This document shows, piece by piece, positions 25,646-33,126 of a stretch of DNA of 44,989 bases. The DNA lies in the IMG/VR virus record IMGVR_UViG_3300032180_000132, positions 1-44,989 of that record; one strand, 5' to 3'. Under the pieces are notes generated by a model. The model searched no databases and was not told the DNA's origin. It saw only the letters and a program-made list of their open reading frames with translations. A program made the position numbers and the translations under genes. The stretch is from a virus. Positions within the stretch are counted from its first letter, which is position 1. Every line of letters begins with the position of its first letter.

Positions 25646-27891
25646 TGAGATGCTTGATGCGATACTTCTCACTGTTGTTGGCAATGCTCATCTGGTGTGG
25701 GACAGCCCTCGCCCAGACAACCGATGGCCCAGCTACTCTCCCTACTGGATTCAGCACCACCAACGGGGTGTTCAGCACGGCCTTCCCTAACACCACCGGC
25801 TACACGATAGCAACTGTTCCAGGCACTTATCCCGACTATCAGACAGCACTCAACTCGGTAGCCTGCAACACGATCATCAAGCTAGCTGCTGGATCGACCT
25901 ATACAGGTTCCTTCAATCTTGTGAGGACCTGCCCAGCGGGACAGTGGCGCATCACCATGGTCAGTACCTGCAATAACGATGGTACCTGTCCGGTGGCATC
26001 AGGACTCCCCAGCCAGGGTACACGGGTCACGACAGGTGAAGCAGGCTCGATGGCTAAACTTGTAGCTTGTTCGTCGAACTGTAATAACGTGCCTACCCTG
26101 AACGTGGCTGGCAACTATGGCACATCTGGTCTAGCAGCATCAGGCTACTGGTTCGGGCCAGGGATTGAGATTCTGCCTCCAGCAGATGCTTCATGTAGTG
26201 GAAGCGGGGGGAGTGTAACCTGTACATCATTCCAACAGGGTGGGCTTGTTCTGGACAATCACGCCTCGGCTCTCTCGATCAGCAATATCGTTTATGACCG
26301 TGTTCTCGGGATGTGCCCGTCGAACGCCGAATGCGCCAGGATCATCGCTACTTCCGGGGACCATGAAGCTATTGTTGATTCTGTTTTGATCGGTGCCCAC
26401 GGCGGTCCTGATTCTCAACAAGCGCAAGCCTGGTGGGAAGGTGAAGGTGTTGGCCCCTACAAGGTCGTTAACAACGAACTCGGCGGCAGCGGCATGGGCA
26501 GCTTGGCTGGTGGGGCGGGCTGTCCTGCCAACTCCGGCTTGCCGCCGCATGATCTCGAATACGCTGGAAACTATGTTCACTACGATCTGGGAACCGGCTC
26601 CATCCTTTCGTTCTGGGCTGCCGCCAATGTGGGCAATACGCGTGCCATCCTGGAAATGAAAGAAGGCCTCCGCTGGCTGGTTCAAGGAAATTACATGGAT
26701 GGCGGGGCCGTAGCGCAGAATGCGCCCAATGGCACTGCCTTTGCTTACGGAATCCTGGAACGCGCAAGCGACAACCCGGGCAATGGCGGATGCACCACCA
26801 ACTATACGCAGGACGTGACCACTCGATTCAACAAGATTCTTCACCCTGCCATCGCCATCGATTTGCAGGGCGGCAACGATCAGGCCGCGGCACCTTTCTT
26901 CAAGAACTTCAGCGTGCACGACAACATGGCCGACGACATCAACCGTGTGAACGGCACGAGCGACAGCACGGCGGGCACGGCCATGACCATCGATACGTTC
27001 AGTTCCCCGCCCAGCCAGAATATCCTCATCAATCACAACACCTTCATCTCGTCTACCACTGGGCACTCTTGGATGGATATTCAGTGCCCTGCTGCCCCGT
27101 TTCTTCCGACCTTTGTTATCACTAACAATATTGCCCTAGAGAACTCCTTCGGATTCTCGGCCTTCATTTTCGCCGGGGGCCAGTTCACGACTACTTATAC
27201 AGGGGGCAACGGCTGGGAACCTAACTGCTTCAACACCCCATTCCAGGATGTGGTTAGCTCGAACCTGTCTATAGGTACAGTCCAAGCAACATGGAAGCCT
27301 GGAAATACGACTGGTATAGCGATTGCTAGCGTAGGCTTCACGAATTACAATGGCGGCAACGGTGGCAATTACCAACTCCTAGGCACTAGTCCCTATATCA
27401 CCGCAGCGAGTGATGGTGGCCCACTTGGAGTGTCGAACTGGTCCTGCCTCAACTCCATGACTGCGGCAGCCTTCAATGGGACCTACACCGAGCTAATAGG
27501 AGCCTGTGCCAGTGGAGGGGGGAGTGTTGCTCCAGTAGTGGTGATTACCCCAGTGACCATAACCCTGGGCAATTCTCAGCAGGGTAATGCTGGTGGTATG
27601 GCAACAGCCACTGTGACCAATAGTGGCACTGCTACACTTGTACTCAACACCCCATACTTTAACATATCAGGGTCTAATCCCCTAGACTTCTCCAATCTGG
27701 GTACAGGTACCTGTGCTAATGGGGCCTCTGTGGGGATAGGGCTAAGCTGTACTGTGAACCTACAATTCACCCCCGCACTGGCTAGTTCCGAATCCGCAAC
27801 CTTGAACATTCTCGGTAATGCCAACGGGTCGGCCTCGATGACAGGGACTGGTACAGCTAGAGGGATAGCTAGGGGGATGTCAGTAAGGTAG
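25645..27891 (+). CDS. Secreted right-handed beta-helix protein with anchor-D-like C-terminus
   Basis: A 748-residue protein from ATG 25645 (GTG 25642 is possible and overlaps the prior stop). Signal peptide MRYFSLLLAMLIWCGTALAQ, cut ALA|Q. Residues 35-600 read as a right-handed parallel beta-helix (pectate-lyase-like): YPDYQTALNSVACNTIIKLA, ALSISNIVYDRVLGM, GLRWLVQGNYMDGG, SVHDNMADD, ILINHNTFISS. Residues about 630-735 resemble an anchor-D/HYDIN-like Ig domain (SQQGNAGGMATATVTNSGTA, SCTVNLQFTP). Either a depolymerase-type tailspike or a host-derived secreted enzyme; no catalytic residues can be assigned. The middle third has different base use (see findings). Confidence 0.65.
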   Translation: MRCLMRYFSLLLAMLIWCGTALAQTTDGPATLPTGFSTTNGVFSTAFPNTTGYTIATVPGTYPDYQTALNSVACNTIIKLAAGSTYTGSFNLVRTCPAGQWRITMVSTCNNDGTCPVASGLPSQGTRVTTGEAGSMAKLVACSSNCNNVPTLNVAGNYGTSGLAASGYWFGPGIEILPPADASCSGSGGSVTCTSFQQGGLVLDNHASALSISNIVYDRVLGMCPSNAECARIIATSGDHEAIVDSVLIGAHGGPDSQQAQAWWEGEGVGPYKVVNNELGGSGMGSLAGGAGCPANSGLPPHDLEYAGNYVHYDLGTGSILSFWAAANVGNTRAILEMKEGLRWLVQGNYMDGGAVAQNAPNGTAFAYGILERASDNPGNGGCTTNYTQDVTTRFNKILHPAIAIDLQGGNDQAAAPFFKNFSVHDNMADDINRVNGTSDSTAGTAMTIDTFSSPPSQNILINHNTFISSTTGHSWMDIQCPAAPFLPTFVITNNIALENSFGFSAFIFAGGQFTTTYTGGNGWEPNCFNTPFQDVVSSNLSIGTVQATWKPGNTTGIAIASVGFTNYNGGNGGNYQLLGTSPYITAASDGGPLGVSNWSCLNSMTAAAFNGTYTELIGACASGGGSVAPVVVITPVTITLGNSQQGNAGGMATATVTNSGTATLVLNTPYFNISGSNPLDFSNLGTGTCANGASVGIGLSCTVNLQFTPALASSESATLNILGNANGSASMTGTGTARGIARGMSVR

Positions 27892-27893
27892 GG

Positions 27894-29915
27894 ATGGTAA
27901 CTATGAGACCTAGATTGCTTAGACTACTGAAATTGCTACCTGCATTGTTGCTAGCCCTGTCATGGGCTATAACGGTCAGGGCTCAGACTGGCTACACATC
28001 CGTCACAGCCGTTGTGCAGGACTCGTTTGGCACTGTATATCAGAATGCTCCCTACACGGTAACCTTCTTTGATCCTGGCATATCAGGGAAGCTACCCACG
28101 CTGACCAACGGTAGCACCTTTCAACAGTTCTATGCTGGGTATGCTACCGACAGCAGCGGCAACCTGTCAATCATGTTGCCTGATAATAACACCATCGCTG
28201 CTGCCTCTGGTGCGACTGGGACTCAATGGCGCTTCAGCATCTGCTCCAATATCCAGGTCAGCAATCCCCCTCAGTGCTTCAGTGTGCTGCTGACCATCAC
28301 TGGGACTAGCCAGAATATCACTAGCGCCTTATCGGCTGCTGCGGCTCTATTGCCCCCTACGGCACAGTCACAGGCACTGAAGCCCAAACCGTCTGATGCC
28401 ATACAGTTTGTATCTGCCAGTGGTAATGACTTGAACGATGGGCGTAGTATGGGATCGGCAAAGCTGACGTGGCAGGCAGGAGCTACCGCCGCATGTGTTG
28501 GACAGACTGGGCATGTGTACATAGCAGCAGGAGTCTATCCTGCCACTAGCGATGTCAATCTGACCGGCTTAACCTCTGGCTGTGTGATCGAGGGTGTAGC
28601 ATCCTTTGCCACTACTCCAGGGGCGACTCTCTACAACGGAACTGTTCTACAAGTGAGTTTCACAGGGGCCAACACGGTTGGAGTTGATATTTCTTCAGTG
28701 AACTCACTGACCCTTCGCAATCTAGTGATTTCCTGTGGCACCTCTACGGCGAATTCACCAACCATCTGTCTGCTGCACGGTCGAAGCTCTGGTTCAAACG
28801 GGATTCAGGATACCTTCGACCATTTGTTCGTGGTCGGCTATAGCCCTTGGATTTATTACAACTATCATGGCGAGCAACTATCAGCGATTGATTGCCTATT
28901 CGGTGAGTATGCTACAACGGGGACACCTATAACGCTTAGTGAGGTTAACACAGCAGGGATCACAAGCCCGAATGTTACCTTCGGAGGAGTCAATTCTGAA
29001 ACAGTCTTTGCCTTTGAGGGCGGGACTACTTCGGTTACAAGTCAGGCTACTGCTGCTGGGTCTAAGCTATTATATCTGGATGAGGGCTCAGCAAGTATCC
29101 AGAGTGTTCGCTTTCGGGGATTCGCTAACCTATCTGCGGCAAATGAGGTATTCGTAGGTGATACGTCTGGAGCTACCGGGGCTATTCAGGATGTGACTAT
29201 AGAAGTGACAGCACAAGATTCCACCCCTGGCAGCAACTCCATGACCTCCATTGCTGGAACCGCAGATTCTTGGCATATCACTGGGCTTCAGACTTCAGGT
29301 GCAACCACAACGCCGTTCGTATTCTCTACCTTGGTTCGCCATTCGTTCATCGACTTCTCTGTAGGAGTAGTGACTGGATCATGCTTCACAGCCAGCGGGG
29401 ATGCGATTGCCAGTACTATAATACTCGACTTCGCCTGTGGTGGGCATGTCACAGCACCTGGGGCCTTTATCTCTACGAGCAGTGTACAGAGTCCTGTAGT
29501 TGCTGAAGTCAATCTCACGACTCAGGCAGCCAATATCGGCGCGACGACACTCTATATCGTGCCTGCTAGCGGGGCAGGGATGTATCGTGTCTGCTCTTAT
29601 GAGATTGTCACTCAGCAAGCTACTACCTCATCTACGCTTCCCCAAGTCAACGTGCTCTGGACTGATCTTGATACCAATACTGTTCCCTCAGCCGGTCTAG
29701 GAGCAATCATTGAGCAGAGCGGTATAGGTGGCTCTAATCCAGCAGTAGGCACAGTGGCGAGCTATGTTAACGGCCTTGCGGCAAACGTAGCTTGTTTGGC
29801 TATTGATGCTAGGGCCAGTACCAACATCCAGTATTCAACAACACTTTACGCTAGCTCTGGTGCGACACCAATGCTGTACGCGCTCCACATGCGGCTGGAG
29901 TTCCTAGGACCGTGA
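27894..29915 (+). CDS. Secreted tailspike-like beta-helix protein with shared N- and C-terminal domains
   Basis: A 673-residue protein from ATG 27894 (ATG 27903 also possible). Signal peptide KLLPALLLALSWAITVRAQ, cut VRA|Q. Residues 36-155 are the shared domain (YTSVTAVVQD, PDNNTI, QWRFSICSN, QCF, TGTSQNITS). FVSASGNDLNDGRSMGSAK (about 172-190) is the typical entry of a pectate-lyase-like beta-helix, continuing to about 540. Residues 550-673 match the stand-alone protein at 20612. The layout of anchor domain, helix and terminal domain is that of a tailspike; the export signal is anomalous. Its last 12 bases overlap the reverse-strand gene that follows. Confidence 0.65.
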   Translation: MVTMRPRLLRLLKLLPALLLALSWAITVRAQTGYTSVTAVVQDSFGTVYQNAPYTVTFFDPGISGKLPTLTNGSTFQQFYAGYATDSSGNLSIMLPDNNTIAAASGATGTQWRFSICSNIQVSNPPQCFSVLLTITGTSQNITSALSAAAALLPPTAQSQALKPKPSDAIQFVSASGNDLNDGRSMGSAKLTWQAGATAACVGQTGHVYIAAGVYPATSDVNLTGLTSGCVIEGVASFATTPGATLYNGTVLQVSFTGANTVGVDISSVNSLTLRNLVISCGTSTANSPTICLLHGRSSGSNGIQDTFDHLFVVGYSPWIYYNYHGEQLSAIDCLFGEYATTGTPITLSEVNTAGITSPNVTFGGVNSETVFAFEGGTTSVTSQATAAGSKLLYLDEGSASIQSVRFRGFANLSAANEVFVGDTSGATGAIQDVTIEVTAQDSTPGSNSMTSIAGTADSWHITGLQTSGATTTPFVFSTLVRHSFIDFSVGVVTGSCFTASGDAIASTIILDFACGGHVTAPGAFISTSSVQSPVVAEVNLTTQAANIGATTLYIVPASGAGMYRVCSYEIVTQQATTSSTLPQVNVLWTDLDTNTVPSAGLGAIIEQSGIGGSNPAVGTVASYVNGLAANVACLAIDARASTNIQYSTTLYASSGATPMLYALHMRLEFLGP

Positions 29916-30260
29916 TCGTGTGTATAGGTAGCCAGCTAGGCCTAGTGAGCCCTGTATGGCTGAAGGTAGCCACCACATGTGTCTTATGACCCTATTGCGG
30001 GACTGTCTCATGCGATGGCCCAGAGCGGCTGACAGTAGGGTTGCTGTGATTGCTGCCCCGTACTCTATTGCTGGATGCGACACAAACGGGTGAGATAGTG
30101 GATTATACTCTTGAAACTGGTGGCCATCATGTAGCAGCCTCTCAGTCTGGTGGATGTCGGCAATCGAGGCTGAGAGCCCGAGAGCAGCAAGGGTCACGAC
30201 AGGCTTGTCCCTGACTGTGTGACATAGGCTAGCAGTGAGCAGTACACATTCTATCACCAC
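29904..30260 (-). CDS. Reverse-oriented small membrane protein (moron-like)
   Basis: A 118-residue protein on the strand opposite to its neighbours. I chose GTG 30260 because GGAGG (30271-30267) stands six bases before it. Three hydrophobic stretches: VVIECVLLTASL, VVTLAALGLSASIADI, and AAITATLLSAALG, plus a late WWLPSAIQGSLGLAGYLY. The core DIHQTERLLHDGHQFQEYNP and RMRQSRNRVIRHMWWLP resembles, from memory, small membrane proteins of Acidobacteria-type genomes with D..xT...E.NP. A promoter-like pair lies at 30326-30298. Function unknown; superinfection or host-membrane modification is possible. Confidence 0.6.
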   Translation of the reverse strand: MVIECVLLTASLCHTVRDKPVVTLAALGLSASIADIHQTERLLHDGHQFQEYNPLSHPFVSHPAIEYGAAITATLLSAALGHRMRQSRNRVIRHMWWLPSAIQGSLGLAGYLYTRSRS

Positions 30261-30273
30261 GAGGAGCCTCCAG

Positions 30274-30492
30274 ATGAATGAAGCACTTAAGCAGACTCTT
30301 ATCGTCGCAGCCAAGAACGCAGTCAACGCAGCTATCCTGGCCGGGATACAGGTCTATCATGACCCAATGGACAACAACTGGCATACTCGTCATGGGCTAT
30401 ATGGCATCGCCTGGATTATTGGGTCAGCAATAGTAGCCAGGGAGGGGATGATCTGGATTCCCAAGCTGCTGAAGTGGTCCACGACTCCATGA
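30274..30492 (+). CDS. Small membrane protein, holin candidate
   Basis: A 72-residue protein with GAGGAG (30261-30266) seven bases before ATG 30274. Two hydrophobic stretches: LIVAAKNAVNAAILAGIQVY (9-28) and LYGIAWIIGSAIVA (42-55), with basic residues at the C terminus (PKLLKWSTTP). It heads a three-gene group with another membrane protein and a cell-wall enzyme fold, the pattern of a lysis cassette. It overlaps the next gene by 4 bases. Holin assignment is contextual. Confidence 0.5.
   Translation: MNEALKQTLIVAAKNAVNAAILAGIQVYHDPMDNNWHTRHGLYGIAWIIGSAIVAREGMIWIPKLLKWSTTP
30298..30326 (-). promoter_or_regulatory. Promoter-like sequence for the reverse-oriented gene
   Basis: On the - strand TTGACT (30326-30321) and GATAAG (30303-30298) are spaced 17 bases (5 of 6 and 4 of 6 to consensus). 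Predicted transcription would begin near 30291, about 30 bases before GTG 30260 and its GGAGG. The elements lie inside the coding start of the divergent gene at 30274, so they serve the reverse gene only if used. Confidence 0.4.
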
Positions 30493-30716
30493 CGGAGGAG
30501 CCCAGAGAATGTCAGGCTGCCCTGGAGGTCAGAGTGGCTGTCCTAGAGGCTCGCCTTGAGGAGCGCACTGGAGCGGCCAAGGAGGCCCTCAGAGTAGCCG
30601 AGGACCATGCCAAGTCACTCAGGAATGCTGTATACTCGCTAGCCATAGCCCTGATTATGGCTGTTGTGGGATTGATGGGGACTGTGATTGCTGCCTTTGG
30701 ATGGCCACACAAGTAG
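30489..30716 (+). CDS. Coiled-coil protein with C-terminal membrane segment, holin/XhlA-like
   Basis: A 75-residue protein. ATG 30489 overlaps the preceding TGA. Residues 10-45 are a charged coiled coil (EVRVAVLEARLEERTGAAKE), then a single membrane helix LAIALIMAVVGLMGTVIAAFG (50-70) and PHK tail. XhlA-type lysis accessory proteins share this coiled-coil plus C-terminal TM layout. An accessory or second holin is plausible. Confidence 0.5.
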   Translation: MTEEPRECQAALEVRVAVLEARLEERTGAAKEALRVAEDHAKSLRNAVYSLAIALIMAVVGLMGTVIAAFGWPHK

Positions 30717-30722
30717 AGGGTT

Positions 30723-31127
30723 ATGATGTGGGTCTACGAGCAGATAGCTGGCCGCATATCGCAGAACAACGTCACCCTGACCGATACTGCCTACTCGGGC
30801 CACCAGCCGCATGTCAACGATCCTGCTGCTGAGAATATACCCTTCGAGGGGCCTATCCCACGAGGGCTATACACAATCACAGGCATGGAGGACAGTCCTC
30901 ACACAGGTCCGATGACACTGATCCTGACTCCTGACCCTAGCAATGAGATGTTCGGTCGCAAGGACTTCAGGATTCATGGCGATGACATCCACAAGCCCGG
31001 TCAACATTGTGCTAGTGATGGATGTATAGTAGCTGGTCCCGGGCCTAGGATGACGATGTGGAATAGCCCTGATCACCTGGTACAAGTGGTTGACACTCTC
31101 AAGACCGAGAGCGACTTGTGGCCTTGA
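30723..31127 (+). CDS. L,D-transpeptidase-fold (YkuD/DUF2778-like) protein, putative cell-wall enzyme
   Basis: A 134-residue protein after two membrane proteins. It contains GPIPRGLYTITGM (43-55), then GRKDFRIHGDDIH with His85 and ASDGCIVAGPGPR with Cys101, matching the H-G-x(n)-S-x-G-C catalytic signature of L,D-transpeptidase/Tlde1-like proteins. These enzymes act on peptide stems of peptidoglycan as transpeptidases or carboxypeptidases. In a lysis position it may be the endolysin equivalent or modify the wall. No signal peptide, so it would need holin help. Starts ATG 30723 or 30726. Its 3' end overlaps the reverse gene by 29 bases. Confidence 0.65.
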   Translation: MMWVYEQIAGRISQNNVTLTDTAYSGHQPHVNDPAAENIPFEGPIPRGLYTITGMEDSPHTGPMTLILTPDPSNEMFGRKDFRIHGDDIHKPGQHCASDGCIVAGPGPRMTMWNSPDHLVQVVDTLKTESDLWP

Positions 31128-31347
31128 TGGGGATACTGGGAGGGGTGATGTTGGTCACAGCATAAAGCTGATAGGTACTCAACTTGGTAGGCTCTTTGAC
31201 CATCACCGTAATCTCGTACACACTGCCGCAATAGACACACTTCACATCCTGGACTGCCCCTAGGGGAATGCTATCGCCGACCCGAGGCTGACGCTTGAAC
31301 TGCGGCTGGGGTATGGCCAGTGGATGATTGCAGTAATAGCACACCAT
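31099..31347 (-). CDS. Zinc-ribbon protein
   Basis: An 82-residue protein with AGGAG six bases before ATG 31347. CYYC (residues 3-6) and CVYC (about 37-40) are a typical four-Cys zinc ribbon, with a basic central segment FKRQPRVG. The C terminus is TSRSRS. It is the last gene of the - strand operon and its 3' end overlaps the + strand wall enzyme gene by 29 bases, the convergence of both operons. Confidence 0.6.
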   Translation of the reverse strand: MVCYYCNHPLAIPQPQFKRQPRVGDSIPLGAVQDVKCVYCGSVYEITVMVKEPTKLSTYQLYAVTNITPPSIPIKATSRSRS

Positions 31348-31458
31348 GATGGTCTCCTACACAAGTGGGAGCCACCGGTCTTTGTTATCCAGTGGCCCCT
31401 AGCGCCTACTATCGCACCCTTCCCATTGTGATCGCTTAGGCCTCCTATCTGCCCCTGT

Positions 31459-32295
31459 CTACCAGGGCTTGCCCAGGTGCTGCATCATCAAGTCCCAGAC
31501 CATTGTGGAGGCCAGTTGCTGGAAGCTCATCAGGAAGTCCCCGCCCTTGCCCCATGACGACCCCCAGCTATTGCGCCCAATGACCACTCCTGTACACCCA
31601 TCAGGGTGAATGATGGTCCTGTCATAATCGAACAGCTTGACCTGATGCCCACCTTGAACTGTCTCACTGGGGCCTGGGGTGGGGACGAAGCCTGTTGAGG
31701 GGGTATCAAAGAAGCTATTGTAGACCGCAAATCCCATGGAGACTACATATCCGCTAGCCAGTGACGACAGCACATCCCCCACATAGGCCAGAGCGTGATA
31801 AGCACCACCGGTGTTCTTGAGGGCGGCAGCGACCTGACTATCAGTAGGTATCTGGTCAAACTGCCCTGGAATGGTGGGGAACTCAGTCTCTAGACACACC
31901 CCAAGCTGCTGTAGGGCTCTGGCAGTCGAGCGGCCATCAGCGCCACAATCACCTTGGTCTAGGGTCCCAGCCAGCTTACGGGTGTTGTAGTAGAGGTCCT
32001 GAGCCGAGAACACTGGCGGGGTGATATACTTGGTGGGGAAGAAGCTGGGGAACTTGCGAGCTAGATATTCCTGGGTCTCCTTGCCGTCATGGGCAGTACA
32101 ATCCCCCTCGTTGCCTTGGTCCCAGACTGGGGGCATGAACTCCACATTGCTGGTCCTAGGTGGCTGGATGGACATGCCCAGAGCATACCTGATGACCTCG
32201 GTAGGGGTAGCCTCGTGTAGCAGCGGATAGTCCCGGTGATCAGGGGGATTAGCTATGTACCCTAGCCTACGACCCTGTACTAGCTCCAGCGTCAT
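31459..32295 (-). CDS. Papain-fold (C1-type) cysteine protease
   Basis: A 278-residue protein with the papain catalytic set in order: oxyanion Gln60 and Cys66 in WDQGNEGDCTAHDGKE, His217 in GGHQVKLFDYD, Asn242 in GRNSWGSSWGKGGDF. It has a short N-terminal extension (LGYIANPPDHRDYP) that resembles pro-regions of bacterial C1 peptidases, and no signal peptide. It lies at the end of the - strand operon near the lysis genes. Possible roles: processing of virion or host proteins, or inactivation of a host defence protein. Start ATG 32295, GAGAGG seven bases upstream; overlaps the next upstream gene by 29 bases. Confidence 0.72.
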   Translation of the reverse strand: MTLELVQGRRLGYIANPPDHRDYPLLHEATPTEVIRYALGMSIQPPRTSNVEFMPPVWDQGNEGDCTAHDGKETQEYLARKFPSFFPTKYITPPVFSAQDLYYNTRKLAGTLDQGDCGADGRSTARALQQLGVCLETEFPTIPGQFDQIPTDSQVAAALKNTGGAYHALAYVGDVLSSLASGYVVSMGFAVYNSFFDTPSTGFVPTPGPSETVQGGHQVKLFDYDRTIIHPDGCTGVVIGRNSWGSSWGKGGDFLMSFQQLASTMVWDLMMQHLGKPW

Positions 32296-32467
32296 GGCGC
32301 ATCCTCTCTACAATCTCGAATGATTCCTTGACTAGGTACTGGTAGCCACTCTTCATGATGATGACAGAGCCCCCAGCAACAGTGGAGTTTTCTAGGACAG
32401 CTTCTATACTGCTGGGGTCAATGTCGATTGGTCCCTCGTTGACATCGAGGGCATTCGTCAGTCGCAC
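32267..32467 (-). CDS. FlbD-like small protein
   Basis: A 66-residue protein from GTG 32467 (AGGGAG about 10 bases upstream). MRLTN, then IDIDPSSIEAVLEN, GGSVIIMKSGYQYLVKES and FEIVERMRHD match the FlbD family style (L-T......N/D-P..I..I......I.L.nG..y.VkEs.eev.e). FlbD belongs to flagellar/FliX-FlbD regulation; in phages its role is unknown. The 3' end overlaps the protease gene. Confidence 0.5.
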   Translation of the reverse strand: MRLTNALDVNEGPIDIDPSSIEAVLENSTVAGGSVIIMKSGYQYLVKESFEIVERMRHDAGASTGS

Positions 32468-32481
32468 CGGCTGCTGGCTCC

Positions 32482-33108
32482 CTATTGTCTCCGCTGAGCC
32501 TTCTCCAGGTCACGTTGGCGTTTGGCTGCTCGACGGGCCGCCCGCTTCTGCAAGAACGCTAGCGATGGATGGCTGGGGAAGGTCAGATAGATGCCTGTAG
32601 CTACATTCTTGATATTGGACAGGCTCGTGTGACCATTGGGGATGATGGTTGACCCTAGAAGGGTGAAGTCAATAGCCCTGATCGTAAGGGTGTCATTGAC
32701 CTTATAATCCAATCCGGCTCCGATGGCCCAGGCTGGCTTGGTAGCCCCAGAGGGATTCTTGACTACCCCACCACCGGCATTGACAAAGGGCAGCATCCTT
32801 GCTGTGTCCAGGAACTCATTGCCCTTGACCAGATGCGACAATGCGGCTTGAGCCTGAGCACGTCCGGTTGAGGCTAGCAGTCCCCCACCGAATGTGAAGG
32901 CATCCAGGCGAGCGTTGAAGTAGTCGTTGATGTGATACTCGACTGTCTCGACTGAGCCGTCGTTGGTAGCGCCACCAGTGGTGTTGTAGGTGGCTCCGAC
33001 TGCGATGACGTAGGTGCCCTCGGGTGGGGTAGGGGGTACCTGGGCATGGACGGCTGTGACTGACAGAAGCAGTGCGATTACAGCTAATCCTAGTTTTGCA
33101 AGTTTCAT
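32482..33108 (-). CDS. Secreted outer-membrane beta-barrel-like protein
   Basis: A 208-residue protein with a clean signal peptide (LGLAVIALLLSVTAVHAQ, cut VHA|Q) and AGGAGG before ATG 33108. The mature part alternates beta strands with turns (YVIAVGATYNTTGGATN, DGSVETVEYHIND, ARLDAFTFGGG, AWAIGAGLDYKVNDTLTIRA), typical of a small 8-strand-type porin-like barrel, ending ATGIYLTFP near 183. A 20-residue basic tail (LQKRAARRAAKRQRDLEKAQ) follows and would sit outside the barrel in the periplasm or outside. Phage-encoded OMP-like proteins can block superinfection or alter receptors. It lies behind a near-consensus promoter. Confidence 0.55.
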   Translation of the reverse strand: MKLAKLGLAVIALLLSVTAVHAQVPPTPPEGTYVIAVGATYNTTGGATNDGSVETVEYHINDYFNARLDAFTFGGGLLASTGRAQAQAALSHLVKGNEFLDTARMLPFVNAGGGVVKNPSGATKPAWAIGAGLDYKVNDTLTIRAIDFTLLGSTIIPNGHTSLSNIKNVATGIYLTFPSHPSLAFLQKRAARRAAKRQRDLEKAQRRQ

Positions 33109-33126
33109 GTGGCCTCCTAAGCCGGG

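Noticed and set aside
26227-27066. 279-codon open frame on the - strand inside the beta-helix gene
   Set aside because: It mirrors the + strand frame whose G/C-rich third positions avoid stops on the other strand; its product has no fold-like pattern and the + strand encodes a clear beta-helix.
29904-31347. SRSRS-type C termini of the reverse genes ending at 29904 and 31099
   Set aside because: Superficially like the R-x-S-S-R tail, but lacking the S-S pair; both come from short overlaps with + strand genes and are probably coincidence.
31128-31458. Terminator at the convergence of the two operons
   Set aside because: The convergent genes overlap by 29 bases and I find no stem followed by a T-run in 31348-31458 on either strand.
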